36,850 nucleotides of DNA from NCBI RefSeq assembly GCF_003611635.1, contig NZ_RAVZ01000056.1, positions 1 through 36,850 of the forward strand, given 5' to 3'. The translations under genes and the position numbers were made by a program. Below are positions 8,034 through 15,977 of the stretch, piece after piece (within the stretch, counting starts at the first letter, position 1; each line of letters starts with the position of its first letter). A model generated the notes under the pieces. The model had not been told where the DNA came from and ran no database searches. It worked only from the letters and a program-made list of their open reading frames with translations. The stretch is from Corallococcus terminator. GTDB taxonomy: Bacteria > Myxococcota > Myxococcia > Myxococcales > Myxococcaceae.

Positions 8034-9104
8034 ATGCGCCGGGCCGGGCTCTGTCTGGTGAAGGTCCGGCGTGGAACCCCAATCGCTACGGGAGCATTGA
8101 AATTGTTCAACAAGGCAATGGCTGTCGCGCTGTTCCTGGCCCCCTTCTTCCCCAGTGAAGCCCGTGATGGCATCAGTCCGGGCGGCGATGCGATGGCGGA
8201 CGTGAACGCGGACGGGCGCGCCGATTTCATCTGGTATGAGTCGGCCGGCACCCTCCGTGTCGCGCTTTCCAATGGTTCGACCTTCTCGACATCTTCGACG
8301 TGGAGTTCCACGGCCTTTCCCACGGCCTACGGTGTCTGGTTCGCGGATGTGACGGGAGATGGCCGCGCTGACGCAATCGCTGTTCGGGAGTACCTGGATG
8401 GCGGTGCCATTCGCGTCATTGTCAGGCGCTCGAATGGCTCCTCCTTCCTTCCCGAGGAGGAGTGGTATTCGGAGGTCGGCTGGAGTGGCTGGACGCGCTT
8501 CGACTTCAAGGACGTGTCGGGGGATGGAAAGGCAGACTTCATCCTGAACCCCAACATCGTGGGTGGCAGCGGAATCTCGGTCGCGACCTCCAGCGGCACG
8601 GGGTTCAATACCCGAACGGCCTGGACCAGCGTCGACTTCGTCGCGGAGCGGCACATCTACTACGAGGATGTGACGGGGGACGGCATCGCGGACGCCATTG
8701 CCCACAACACGAACAGCATCCTCGTCCGGCCGTCGACGGGAAGTGCCTTCGGGACGGCTTCGACGTGGCTCTCGGTGGGGTTCAATGGCACCAAGGGCGT
8801 CTGGTTCCAGGATGTCACGGGGGATGGAAAGGCCGACGTCATCGTCGAGAACACGGATGGTGTGCAGGTCCGGGCGTCGAGCGGCACGGCCTTCCTCGGA
8901 AGCGGGTATTGGGCTTCGTCCCTGGGCGGGAATCTCCCGACCTGGGTCGCGGATGTGACGGGCGATGGAGAGGCCGACATCGTGTACCGGTACTACGCGG
9001 TGAGCGGTGTCTGCCCGCCGTTCTGCCCTCCGGTGACGACCCAGTGGGGACGGGTGCGTTATTCCGATGGCTCGACGTTCCTGTCCGCCACCACCTGGTA
9101 TTGA
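8034..9104 (+). CDS. Secreted FG-GAP/VCBS-repeat protein
   Basis: The frame encodes up to 356 aa with six copies of a calcium-binding repeat of the form D-V-x-x-D-G-x-A-D (for example DVTGDGRADAI, DVSGDGKADFI, DVTGDGEADIV), spaced roughly 45-55 residues. This is the signature of VCBS/FG-GAP beta-propeller blades. Such proteins are extracellular and often bind carbohydrate or surfaces. A signal peptide (KLFNKAMAVALFLAPFF) starts about 22 residues in, so the real start may be TTG 8097, GTG 8058 or ATG 8118 and not ATG 8034; none has an ideal ribosome binding site. The 130 nt upstream are distinctly AT-richer than the surroundings, as expected for a promoter region. The gene ends 7 nt from the opposing kinase gene. 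Confidence 0.82.
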   Translation: MRRAGLCLVKVRRGTPIATGALKLFNKAMAVALFLAPFFPSEARDGISPGGDAMADVNADGRADFIWYESAGTLRVALSNGSTFSTSSTWSSTAFPTAYGVWFADVTGDGRADAIAVREYLDGGAIRVIVRRSNGSSFLPEEEWYSEVGWSGWTRFDFKDVSGDGKADFILNPNIVGGSGISVATSSGTGFNTRTAWTSVDFVAERHIYYEDVTGDGIADAIAHNTNSILVRPSTGSAFGTASTWLSVGFNGTKGVWFQDVTGDGKADVIVENTDGVQVRASSGTAFLGSGYWASSLGGNLPTWVADVTGDGEADIVYRYYAVSGVCPPFCPPVTTQWGRVRYSDGSTFLSATTWY

Positions 9105-9111
9105 TGGCGCC

Positions 9112-12100
9112 CTAATCCGGCGGAAGGCGCGCGAGGACGCGGCGCAGGTCCTCGCGCAGTCGGTTCGCGTCCTTCCATCCGGGGCGCGCGGTGAGCACCG
9201 CTTCGGTGAGTGACAGTCCCTGCTGGAGTTGCTTCCGCGCGTCCTGTCCGGGGGCCTCCCGCCACGTGGCCCGGTCCCGGAGGAAGGCGCCATAGGCCAG
9301 GCGCTGCTCCAGGTTCGTGGGCTCCAGGTCCAGGGCCTTCTGGAAGGAGTCCGCCGCGAGCTGGAAGCCTTCGTCGGACGTCGAGCTCCGGGATGCCTTC
9401 CAGCGCGCGTCCACCGCCTGGGTCTCTCCCAGCCAGCGCCACGCCTGCGCGAGGGACCGGTTGATTTCCAGCGCCTTCGTCAGCGCCTCCGTGGCGCGTG
9501 CGGTGTCAGGCCCGGGATTCCCGCCGCGCTTCAGCGCGAACGCGGCCAGCGTCTGGTGCACCTGCCCCAGGTTGGCCCAGGGCTGCGCGAGCCCGGGCAG
9601 CAGCGCGGTCGCCTTCTGGAGCGCGGCCTGCGCTTGCTTCGCGCTCGCGGTGGGGTCTTCTCCTCGCGCCAACCTCCAGGTGGCGCGCCAGGCGCGGACC
9701 TCGCCCAGGTTGTTGTGCGCGAAGCCCACGGTGGGGGCGGTGGTGATGGCCTGGGTGAAGGCTTGCTCCGCTTCGTCCAGCAGCGGCTCCGGCGCGTCGC
9801 CCCTGTCCCAGGCTTCGCGCGCCTGGTCGAGCAGGACGGTGCCCACGCCGTTCAGGAGCGGCGGCAGTCGCGGGTTGATGGCGACGGCCTTCCGGTAGCA
9901 CTCCAGCGCCCTTGCGAGCCCGGGGCCCGCGTCGCCGCCGTGGTCGCGCACGCGCAGCGCGAGCGTGCGGTGGACGTCCGCCAGGTAGAACCACGTCACG
10001 ACATGGCCGGGGTCCAGTTGGCTCGCGTGCTCCAGCGACGACCGGGCTTCCTCCAGGTCCTTGTCCGGCTCCAGGGCTTGGGGATGGTTCGCGCGGTTCA
10101 CGTACGCGGTGCCCAGGTTGATCCACGCCTCCAGCCGCTGGCCGTCCCGCTTCCGCGCTTCCCGGAAGGCGTCGATGGCCTTCCCCCGGAAGGGCAGTGA
10201 GTCCCCGCCGCGTCCGTCCTCGGAGTCCGCCCACACCTTGAACACGAGGCCCAGGTCCAGGTGGAAGTCGTAGTCACGCGCGGACTCGGGGATGGTGTCG
10301 AAGGCGGCCACCGCGGCGTGCAGTTGCTCGCGGGGATCCTCGCCCCGGCCCTGCCGGTAGCGGGCCCACTGCCACCAGCCCATCGCCAGCGCATGGCGCG
10401 CTTCCACCTTGTCGGGCGCGAGCTTCAGCGCCTCCTTCGCCGCGTCCAGGGTGCGGGTGAGCAGCGGTTCCACCTCGCCCCCGCTGCTGACGCGCACCTG
10501 GGCGAGCCGGCGGTGGAGGCGTGCTTCGAGCACCCATGTGTCCGCTTCGTCCGGCGCCGCCACCCGCGCGCGCCACACGGCCTCCATGCCTTGCGTGTAC
10601 GCGGGCTGCACGTCGCCCTGGCCGGAGAGCTCCAGCAGCAGGGCCTCCTGTTCCAGCTCCGCCCGCGCGCGGTGCACGGCGGACACGCTGCGTCCGATGT
10701 CGGCCGCCGTGTCGTAGGCATGGCGGCCGGCGTCCAGGTCGTTCCGGGCCTGGTCGCGCTCGCTCGCCAGGGCGTGGCGCACGGCGCGGGCGAGCAGGAT
10801 GTCGCCCCGGAGCAGCGCGGCTTCATGGAACCACGGCAGGCGCGTGCCCAGTGCGTCCAGCGACTTCAGGGCTTCGTCGAAGCGGTCTTCGTAGAAGGCC
10901 CGGAGCGCGTCGGCGTATTCGGGCGCGGGTACCTCCGCGCCCTGGCCCTGCTTCAGGAATGCCAGTGCCGGGTCGCGCGAGCGCGCCTGGGCCTCCTTCC
11001 GCTTCGCCTCGCGTTGAGAGGCGTCCGGGATCCGGTCCGCCTCCAGCCGTTCGCGCTGATACCGATGCCCCAGCACCAGCGCGAGCGCGTACGCCACGCG
11101 GGGCTCGTGGTTCCCCGCGGCCCAGGCCGCCTCCAGGTGCTGGAGCGCCGCCGCGTCGTCTCCCAGCGCGAGGAACCCGCGTCCCAGCGCGTAGTGGCCC
11201 GGTCCGTCCGCCACGGTGCCGGCCTCTCGCATGGAGGCTTCGATGTCGCGCATGCGGGAGCGCATGGCCTCGCGGTCCGGCCGCGTGTCGTGCAGGGGTG
11301 CCTGTCCGGAGTAGCGGGCCTGGGCCTCGATGCGCTCCACGCCTTCGGTGAAGCGCCGGGTCAGGGCTTCGCGCCGGGAGACTTCCCTCCGCGCCATCAC
11401 GCCCTGGCCCGCGGCGCCCGCCGCCGCGAGTCCGACGATGCTGGCCACCGCGACCGCGCGCCGGTGCCGGGCCACCCACTTTCGGACGCGATACGCGGGG
11501 CCGGTGCGCGCGAGCACCCGTTCGCCGTCGAGGAACCGCTCCAGGTCGTCCGCCAGCGCTCGCGCGGAGTCGTAGCGACGGGCGCGGTCCTTCTCCAGGC
11601 ACTTGAGGACGATGGCCTCCAGGTCGGCGGGAACCTCTGGGGCCAGCTCGCGCGGCGGGCGGGGCTCATGCGTGGCGATGCGGCTGAACACCTCCAGGCC
11701 ATTGGCACCGGGCACGGGGGCCTGGCCGGTGAGCAGGTGGTACAGCGTGGCGCCCAGGCTGTAGAGGTCCGCGCGTCGGTCCAGGCGGGTGACTTCGCCC
11801 CGGGCCTGTTCGGGGGCCATGTACTGGGGCGTGCCCATCACCGTGCCGGTGGCGGTGAAGCCTTCGCTCCCGGTCCAGTCGCGCGCCAGACCGAAGTCCA
11901 TGACGTAGGGGCGCAGGGCGCCGTCCTCCGCGCGCTCCACCAGGATGTTGGAGGGCTTGAGGTCGCGGTGGATGAGCCCCGCCTGGTGGGCCGCGTGCAC
12001 GCCCAGCGCGGCGTCGCGCAGCACCAGCGCCTTCTGCTCCACGGACAGCAGACCGGACAGGGCCTGCAGCGGCTGGCCCGCGACGTACTGCATGGCGATG

Positions 12101-12708
12101 TACGCGCGGCCCTGGACTTCGCCGACCTCGTACACGCGGCAGACGCGCTCGTGGTCCACGCGGGCCTGGGCCCGTGCTTCGGCGACGAAGCGTCGTGACA
12201 GCTCCGGGTCTTCGTCGCGCACGAACTTCAGCGCCACGTCGCGGTGCAGTCGTACGTCGTGCGCCAGGAACACGCGCCCCATGCCGCCCTGTCCGAGGAA
12301 GCGCACGGGGCGGTAGCGTTCCCAGTACGGCACCGGGAACGCGGGGCCGTCCACGCTCGTGGGCGGAGCACCGCCCGGAGGCAGGGTGTCGTCGGGGCCG
12401 GACCCTGCGCCCTCGGGAGACAAGGGGGCCGGGGCGGACTGTTTACGATCGCTGTCGGCCCTGTCCTCGCGCGGCTCGGCCGACGCGGGGGACTCCGCCT
12501 CCATGACCTCTTCCGAGGCCGCATTCGCCACGAGCTCCCGGCGCAGCGCCACGAGCGAATCGACGGAGAGCCGTCCGCGCTCCACGAGGACCTGGAGCGG
12601 TGCGACACCGCGCCGCGCGGCCTCTTCGCGCAGGGCCTCCACGTCCTCACGCGAGAGCAGTCCCTCGGCCAGGGCGAGCTTCAGCTCCGCTTCGTTCTTC
12701 TCATGCAC
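9112..12708 (-). CDS. Membrane-anchored Ser/Thr protein kinase with C-terminal TPR repeats
   Basis: The product is 1198 aa from GTG 12708 (V/M-H-E-K-N-E). Residues 1-55 are a charged helical domain often seen before myxobacterial kinases. A Pro/Ser linker follows, then a full Hanks-type kinase: glycine loop GQGGMGRV near 140, VALKF lysine near 158, HRDLKPSN (Asp249), DFG (Asp271), and MAPEQARG. A single transmembrane helix sits at about 416-437 (AVAVASIVGLAAAG). The rest, about 700 residues, is helical TPR-like repeats that probably bind protein partners. All catalytic residues are present, so the kinase should be active. The frame remains open further upstream to 12903, but that part overlaps the divergent hydrolase gene and lacks the domain pattern. 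It is convergent with the VCBS gene, with stops 7 nt apart. Confidence 0.93.
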   Translation of the reverse strand: MHEKNEAELKLALAEGLLSREDVEALREEAARRGVAPLQVLVERGRLSVDSLVALRRELVANAASEEVMEAESPASAEPREDRADSDRKQSAPAPLSPEGAGSGPDDTLPPGGAPPTSVDGPAFPVPYWERYRPVRFLGQGGMGRVFLAHDVRLHRDVALKFVRDEDPELSRRFVAEARAQARVDHERVCRVYEVGEVQGRAYIAMQYVAGQPLQALSGLLSVEQKALVLRDAALGVHAAHQAGLIHRDLKPSNILVERAEDGALRPYVMDFGLARDWTGSEGFTATGTVMGTPQYMAPEQARGEVTRLDRRADLYSLGATLYHLLTGQAPVPGANGLEVFSRIATHEPRPPRELAPEVPADLEAIVLKCLEKDRARRYDSARALADDLERFLDGERVLARTGPAYRVRKWVARHRRAVAVASIVGLAAAGAAGQGVMARREVSRREALTRRFTEGVERIEAQARYSGQAPLHDTRPDREAMRSRMRDIEASMREAGTVADGPGHYALGRGFLALGDDAAALQHLEAAWAAGNHEPRVAYALALVLGHRYQRERLEADRIPDASQREAKRKEAQARSRDPALAFLKQGQGAEVPAPEYADALRAFYEDRFDEALKSLDALGTRLPWFHEAALLRGDILLARAVRHALASERDQARNDLDAGRHAYDTAADIGRSVSAVHRARAELEQEALLLELSGQGDVQPAYTQGMEAVWRARVAAPDEADTWVLEARLHRRLAQVRVSSGGEVEPLLTRTLDAAKEALKLAPDKVEARHALAMGWWQWARYRQGRGEDPREQLHAAVAAFDTIPESARDYDFHLDLGLVFKVWADSEDGRGGDSLPFRGKAIDAFREARKRDGQRLEAWINLGTAYVNRANHPQALEPDKDLEEARSSLEHASQLDPGHVVTWFYLADVHRTLALRVRDHGGDAGPGLARALECYRKAVAINPRLPPLLNGVGTVLLDQAREAWDRGDAPEPLLDEAEQAFTQAITTAPTVGFAHNNLGEVRAWRATWRLARGEDPTASAKQAQAALQKATALLPGLAQPWANLGQVHQTLAAFALKRGGNPGPDTARATEALTKALEINRSLAQAWRWLGETQAVDARWKASRSSTSDEGFQLAADSFQKALDLEPTNLEQRLAYGAFLRDRATWREAPGQDARKQLQQGLSLTEAVLTARPGWKDANRLREDLRRVLARLPPD

Positions 12709-12833
12709 GCGAAGAGGCCCCCATGGGAAGGGCAGCGTACTGGAGGGACCTGTCGCTGCGCATCCCACGCGAGGACACATGCTGGACGCGCCACGGCTTG
12801 CGGCGGCGGGCCGCCCGTTCCCAAGATGGGCGC

Positions 12834-13640
12834 ATGAGTTCCATGTGGGTCCTGGAAACGCCGCAGCCACCGCCCGACGCGCGCATCGCCTACGGTGAGG
12901 CACCGCAGCAGTTCACCGAGCTGCGCAAGCCCAAGGGCAAGGGCCCCCACCCGGTGGTGCTCTTCGTCCACGGCGGTTTCTGGCGCGCGGAGTACGGCCT
13001 GGAGCACGCGGGCCACCTGTGCGCGGACCTGGCGAAGCGCGGCTTCGCGACGTGGAGCGTGGAGTACCGGCGCGTGGGCCACGATGGAGGAGGCTTCCCC
13101 GGCACGCTGGAGGACGTCGCCTCCGCGGCGGATCATCTGGTGGACGCCGCGCCCTCGCTGGGCCTGGACCTGACGCGCGTGGTGGCGATGGGCCACTCGG
13201 CCGGCGGTCATCTGGCGATGTGGCTGGCCGCCCGCCACCGGCTCACCGCGCGTCAGCCGCTCTACCGCGACGCACCCCTCAAGCTGAAGGGCGTGGTGTC
13301 CCTGGCGGGCGTGGTGGACCTCGCAAGGGGCGCCGAGCTGAACCTGGGCAATGGCATCGTGAAGACCTTCATGGGCGGCACGCCGGAGCAGGTCCCCGAA
13401 CGCTACGCCGTCGCGTCGCCCGCCGCCCTCCAGCCACTGAAGCTGCCGCAGGTGCTGCTGCACGGCACGGAGGACGACACCGTGCCCCTCACGGTGAGCG
13501 AGGGCTTCCACGCCCGGGGCGTCCAGCAGAAGGATCCGGTGCACCTCGTGCCGCTGAAGGGCGCGGGCCACTTCGAGCTCATTGATCCACGCTCCAAGGA
13601 GTGGCCCCGCGTGGTGCAGGCCGTGCGGACCCTGCGCTGA
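12834..13640 (+). CDS. Alpha/beta hydrolase (esterase/acylhydrolase type)
   Basis: The 268-aa product has the alpha/beta hydrolase layout: an oxyanion-hole motif HGGFW, nucleophile elbow GHSAGG (Ser122), acid in GTEDD (Asp214, or the adjacent Asp215) and a C-terminal His in GAGHFEL (His246). The HGGxW motif and length resemble the BD-FAE/kynurenine-formamidase-like esterases; the substrate cannot be told. No signal peptide is seen, so it is likely cytoplasmic. ATG 12834 was chosen because homology-like sequence begins right after it; MSSM allows ATG 12843 as an alternative. It is transcribed divergently from the kinase across about 125 nt and precedes the CqsA-like gene by 114 nt. Confidence 0.88.
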   Translation: MSSMWVLETPQPPPDARIAYGEAPQQFTELRKPKGKGPHPVVLFVHGGFWRAEYGLEHAGHLCADLAKRGFATWSVEYRRVGHDGGGFPGTLEDVASAADHLVDAAPSLGLDLTRVVAMGHSAGGHLAMWLAARHRLTARQPLYRDAPLKLKGVVSLAGVVDLARGAELNLGNGIVKTFMGGTPEQVPERYAVASPAALQPLKLPQVLLHGTEDDTVPLTVSEGFHARGVQQKDPVHLVPLKGAGHFELIDPRSKEWPRVVQAVRTLR

Positions 13641-13754
13641 GCGCCTGCCACGGCCGGTACCGCGCGGGGCAGTGCATCGCCAGTCTCCCCGGAGAGGGGG
13701 CTGCGAGCGGTTCCGTGCCGGCTGTCCGCGCGAAACCGCTGATGGAGGCCGAAC

Positions 13755-14996
13755 ATGCTGGAGCCGCACACCGGGAGCGACCCGAACCCCCTGCCTCATC
13801 CCGCCGAGCCGGAGTTCCTCCAGGCGCGACAGGCCGCGCACGAGGAGCGGACGAAGCGCTGGCGCAGCTCCCGTCACATCCTGTCCAGCATCGCGCCCGG
13901 ACCGGACGCCATCATGATCAACGGCAACGACTACCTGGGACTGGCGCGCCACCCCCGGTTGGTCGAAGCCGAGGTGGAGGCCCTGCGGCGTGATGGCCAG
14001 GGCGTCCTGGTGTCGGGCGTCTTCCTGCATGGGAAGGAGCCCCAGCCCGCGCTGGAAGAGCGTCTGGCGGACTTCCTCCGGGCGGAGACCACCGTGCTGT
14101 GCCAGTCCGGCTACAACGCCAACGTCGGGCTGCTGATGTGCATCGCGGACAAGGACGTGCCCGTCTACACGGACCGCCGGGCGCACATGTCGCTCTGGGA
14201 CGGCATCCGGGGCGCGGGGGCCACGGCGGTGCCCTTCCGCCACAACGACGTGGCGCACCTGAAGGAACAGATTCGCGCCCACGGGCCGGGCGTCATCGTG
14301 GTGGACTCCGTCTACAGCTCCGACGGCAGCGTCTGTCCCCTCACGCAGGTGGCGGACCTGGCCGCCCAGGAGGGCTGTGTCCTCGTCGTAGACGAGTCGC
14401 ATTCGCTGGGCACGCATGGTCCGCGCGGCGCCGGGATGGTGGTGGAGCTGGGCCTGTTGGACCGGGTGCACTTCCGCACCGCCAGCCTGGGCAAGGCCTT
14501 CGTGTCGCGCTCGGGCCTCATCACCTGCACGAAGCGCTTCGCGCCCTACTTCAAGATGCGCTCCGGGCCCGCCGTCTTCAGCGTGACGCTGGTGCCCCAG
14601 GACATCGCGGGGCTGGACGTGGCGCTGACCCTGGTCCAGGAGGGCGACGTGCGCCGCGCCCGCCTCCACGCGAACGCCCGCTTCCTGCGCCATGAGCTGG
14701 CGTCGATGGGCTACGACCTGCACGGCTGCGCCTCGCAGATCATCTCCCTGGAGTCCGGGCTGGAGCCACGCACGGTCACCTTCCGGGACGCGCTGCAGAA
14801 GCGGGGCATCTTCGGCTCCGTGTTCTGCGCACCGGCCACGTCGCCCGACCGCGCGCTCATCCGCTTCTCCATGCACAGCCGACTGACGGCCGAACAGCTC
14901 GTCCGCATCGTGCGCGCCTGCCGCGACATCCGCGAGGAGGTGGACGCGGACCACTGGGGCCTGCCGCCGCGCCCACCGCCCGCGCACCCCTCGTGA
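13755..14996 (+). CDS. cqsA: CqsA-like alpha-hydroxyketone autoinducer synthase (PLP-dependent)
   Basis: The 413-aa protein belongs to the alpha-oxoamine synthase group of PLP enzymes, which condense an acyl-thioester with an amino acid or SAM-type donor. PLP residues are present: NDYLGL, CQSGYNANVGL, AHMSLW (ring-stacking His), DESHSLGTHGP (Asp213, His216) and the Schiff-base lysine in TASLGKAF (Lys247). Several stretches, notably AHMSLW, PFRHNDV, VDSVYS, DESHSLGTHGP, VHFRTASL and GIFGSVFCAPAT, match my memory of Vibrio CqsA, the CAI-1 synthase, better than BioF, Kbl or HemA. No CqsS/CqsR receptor gene is nearby. GGAGG lies 6 nt before the ATG. The first 30 residues (Pro-rich) and the last 20 are lineage extensions. 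BioF-like activity remains possible. Confidence 0.85.
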   Translation: MLEPHTGSDPNPLPHPAEPEFLQARQAAHEERTKRWRSSRHILSSIAPGPDAIMINGNDYLGLARHPRLVEAEVEALRRDGQGVLVSGVFLHGKEPQPALEERLADFLRAETTVLCQSGYNANVGLLMCIADKDVPVYTDRRAHMSLWDGIRGAGATAVPFRHNDVAHLKEQIRAHGPGVIVVDSVYSSDGSVCPLTQVADLAAQEGCVLVVDESHSLGTHGPRGAGMVVELGLLDRVHFRTASLGKAFVSRSGLITCTKRFAPYFKMRSGPAVFSVTLVPQDIAGLDVALTLVQEGDVRRARLHANARFLRHELASMGYDLHGCASQIISLESGLEPRTVTFRDALQKRGIFGSVFCAPATSPDRALIRFSMHSRLTAEQLVRIVRACRDIREEVDADHWGLPPRPPPAHPS

Positions 14997-15014
14997 CAGC
15001 AGCCAGCCAGCCGA

Positions 15015-15056
15015 GCCCCCCGTGTCCCGCCTGATGCCCAGACGGGGCACAGGGGC
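15015..15056 (+). terminator. Hairpin after the CqsA-like gene
   Basis: GCCCC (15015-15019) plus GTGTCCCG (15022-15029) pair with CGGGGCAC (15043-15050) plus GGGGC (15052-15056), with one U-G wobble and a small internal loop. It lies 18 nt after the stop codon and is followed by CTTCC. It suggests that the next gene is transcribed separately. Confidence 0.5.
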
Positions 15057-15059
15057 CTT

Positions 15060-15071
15060 CCGTCCGGACGG
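15060..15071. promoter_or_regulatory. 12-bp perfect palindrome upstream of the DUF1206 gene
   Basis: CCGTCCGGACGG lies 57 nt before the ATG at 15129, just beyond the terminator-like hairpin. It could be an operator half-site pair. No regulator is known, and in DNA this GC-rich the chance level is appreciable. Confidence 0.2.
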
Positions 15072-15128
15072 GCCTTCGGATGCGCACCCTGTCCTCGGTC
15101 CCGACTCGGGGACGGGAGGAGCGTTCGC

Positions 15129-15977
15129 ATGGCGACGATGGACGTGATGCGCGGGCCAGGGATGGAGCGGCTGTCGCGTGGGGCGAAGGAGGCCGCGAAC
15201 CACCCGTGGGCGAAGAAGCTGGGGCGGATGGGCTACGCGGCGAAGGGCGCCGTCTACGCCATCATCGGGGTGCTCGCGCTGAAGCTGGCGGCGGGCGAGG
15301 GCGGTCGCGCCACGGACAGCCATGGAGCGGTGAGCACCGTGGCGCAGGGGCCCTTCGGCATCGTGCTGCTGTCGGTGCTGGTGGTGGGCCTGCTGGGCTT
15401 CGTCGTCTGGCGCTTCGCCCAGGCGTTCGCGGACACCGAGGACAAGGGCTCCGACGCCAAGGGCATCGCCACGCGCGCCATGTACTTCCTCAGCGGCGCC
15501 ATCTACGCGTCGCTGGCCCTGTTCGCGCTGAAGACCGTGGTGGGCGCTTCACAGGGCCGGAGCAAGGGGACGCAGGGCTGGACGGCGACGCTGATGGAGC
15601 AGCCCTTCGGCCGCGTCCTGGTGGCGCTCGTGGGCCTGGGCATCATCGGCTTCGCGGTGAAGCAGTTCCACAAGGCGTGGCAGGGCAAGTTCCTGGAGAA
15701 GCTCACGCTCACCGGCCTCGCGGCCCAGCAGCGTCACTGGGTGGAGCGGGTGTCGCGCTTCGGCATCGCCGCGCGCGGCGTGGTGTTCTCCGTCATCGGC
15801 ATCTTCCTGGTCCGCTCCGCCGTGGACGCGAACCCGGGAGAGGCCAAGGGCCTGGGAGAGGCCCTGGCCGTCGTCGCCCGCCAACCCGCGGGCGACGTGC
15901 TCCTGGGGGTGGTGGCGGCGGGCCTGGTGGCCTACGCCGCCTACCTGTTCCTCCAGGCGCGCTACCGGGAACTCTAG
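15129..15977 (+). CDS. DUF1206 membrane protein
   Basis: The 282-aa product is built of three tandem units. Each has a short basic amphipathic entry (LGRMGYAAKGAVYAIIG, GIATRAMYFLSGAIY, VSRFGIAARGVVFSVIG), a first transmembrane helix, a loop with a conserved small G/Q-P-FG element, and a second transmembrane helix. That gives six helices and is the hallmark of DUF1206, whose function is unknown. GGAGGA lies 8 nt before the ATG. The stop codon overlaps the stop of the opposing glutamine synthetase gene by 4 nt (CTAG at 15974-15977), leaving no room for a terminator between them. Confidence 0.9.
   Translation: MATMDVMRGPGMERLSRGAKEAANHPWAKKLGRMGYAAKGAVYAIIGVLALKLAAGEGGRATDSHGAVSTVAQGPFGIVLLSVLVVGLLGFVVWRFAQAFADTEDKGSDAKGIATRAMYFLSGAIYASLALFALKTVVGASQGRSKGTQGWTATLMEQPFGRVLVALVGLGIIGFAVKQFHKAWQGKFLEKLTLTGLAAQQRHWVERVSRFGIAARGVVFSVIGIFLVRSAVDANPGEAKGLGEALAVVARQPAGDVLLGVVAAGLVAYAAYLFLQARYREL

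Noticed and set aside
12709-12903. N-terminal extension of the kinase upstream of GTG 12708
   Set aside because: The extra residues are Arg/Pro/Gly low complexity and overlap the start of the divergent hydrolase; the conserved helical N-terminus begins at HEKNEAEL.
12681-15323. 880-aa open frame on the minus strand across the hydrolase and CqsA-like genes
   Set aside because: Composition is low complexity and it is antisense to two genes with complete catalytic motifs.
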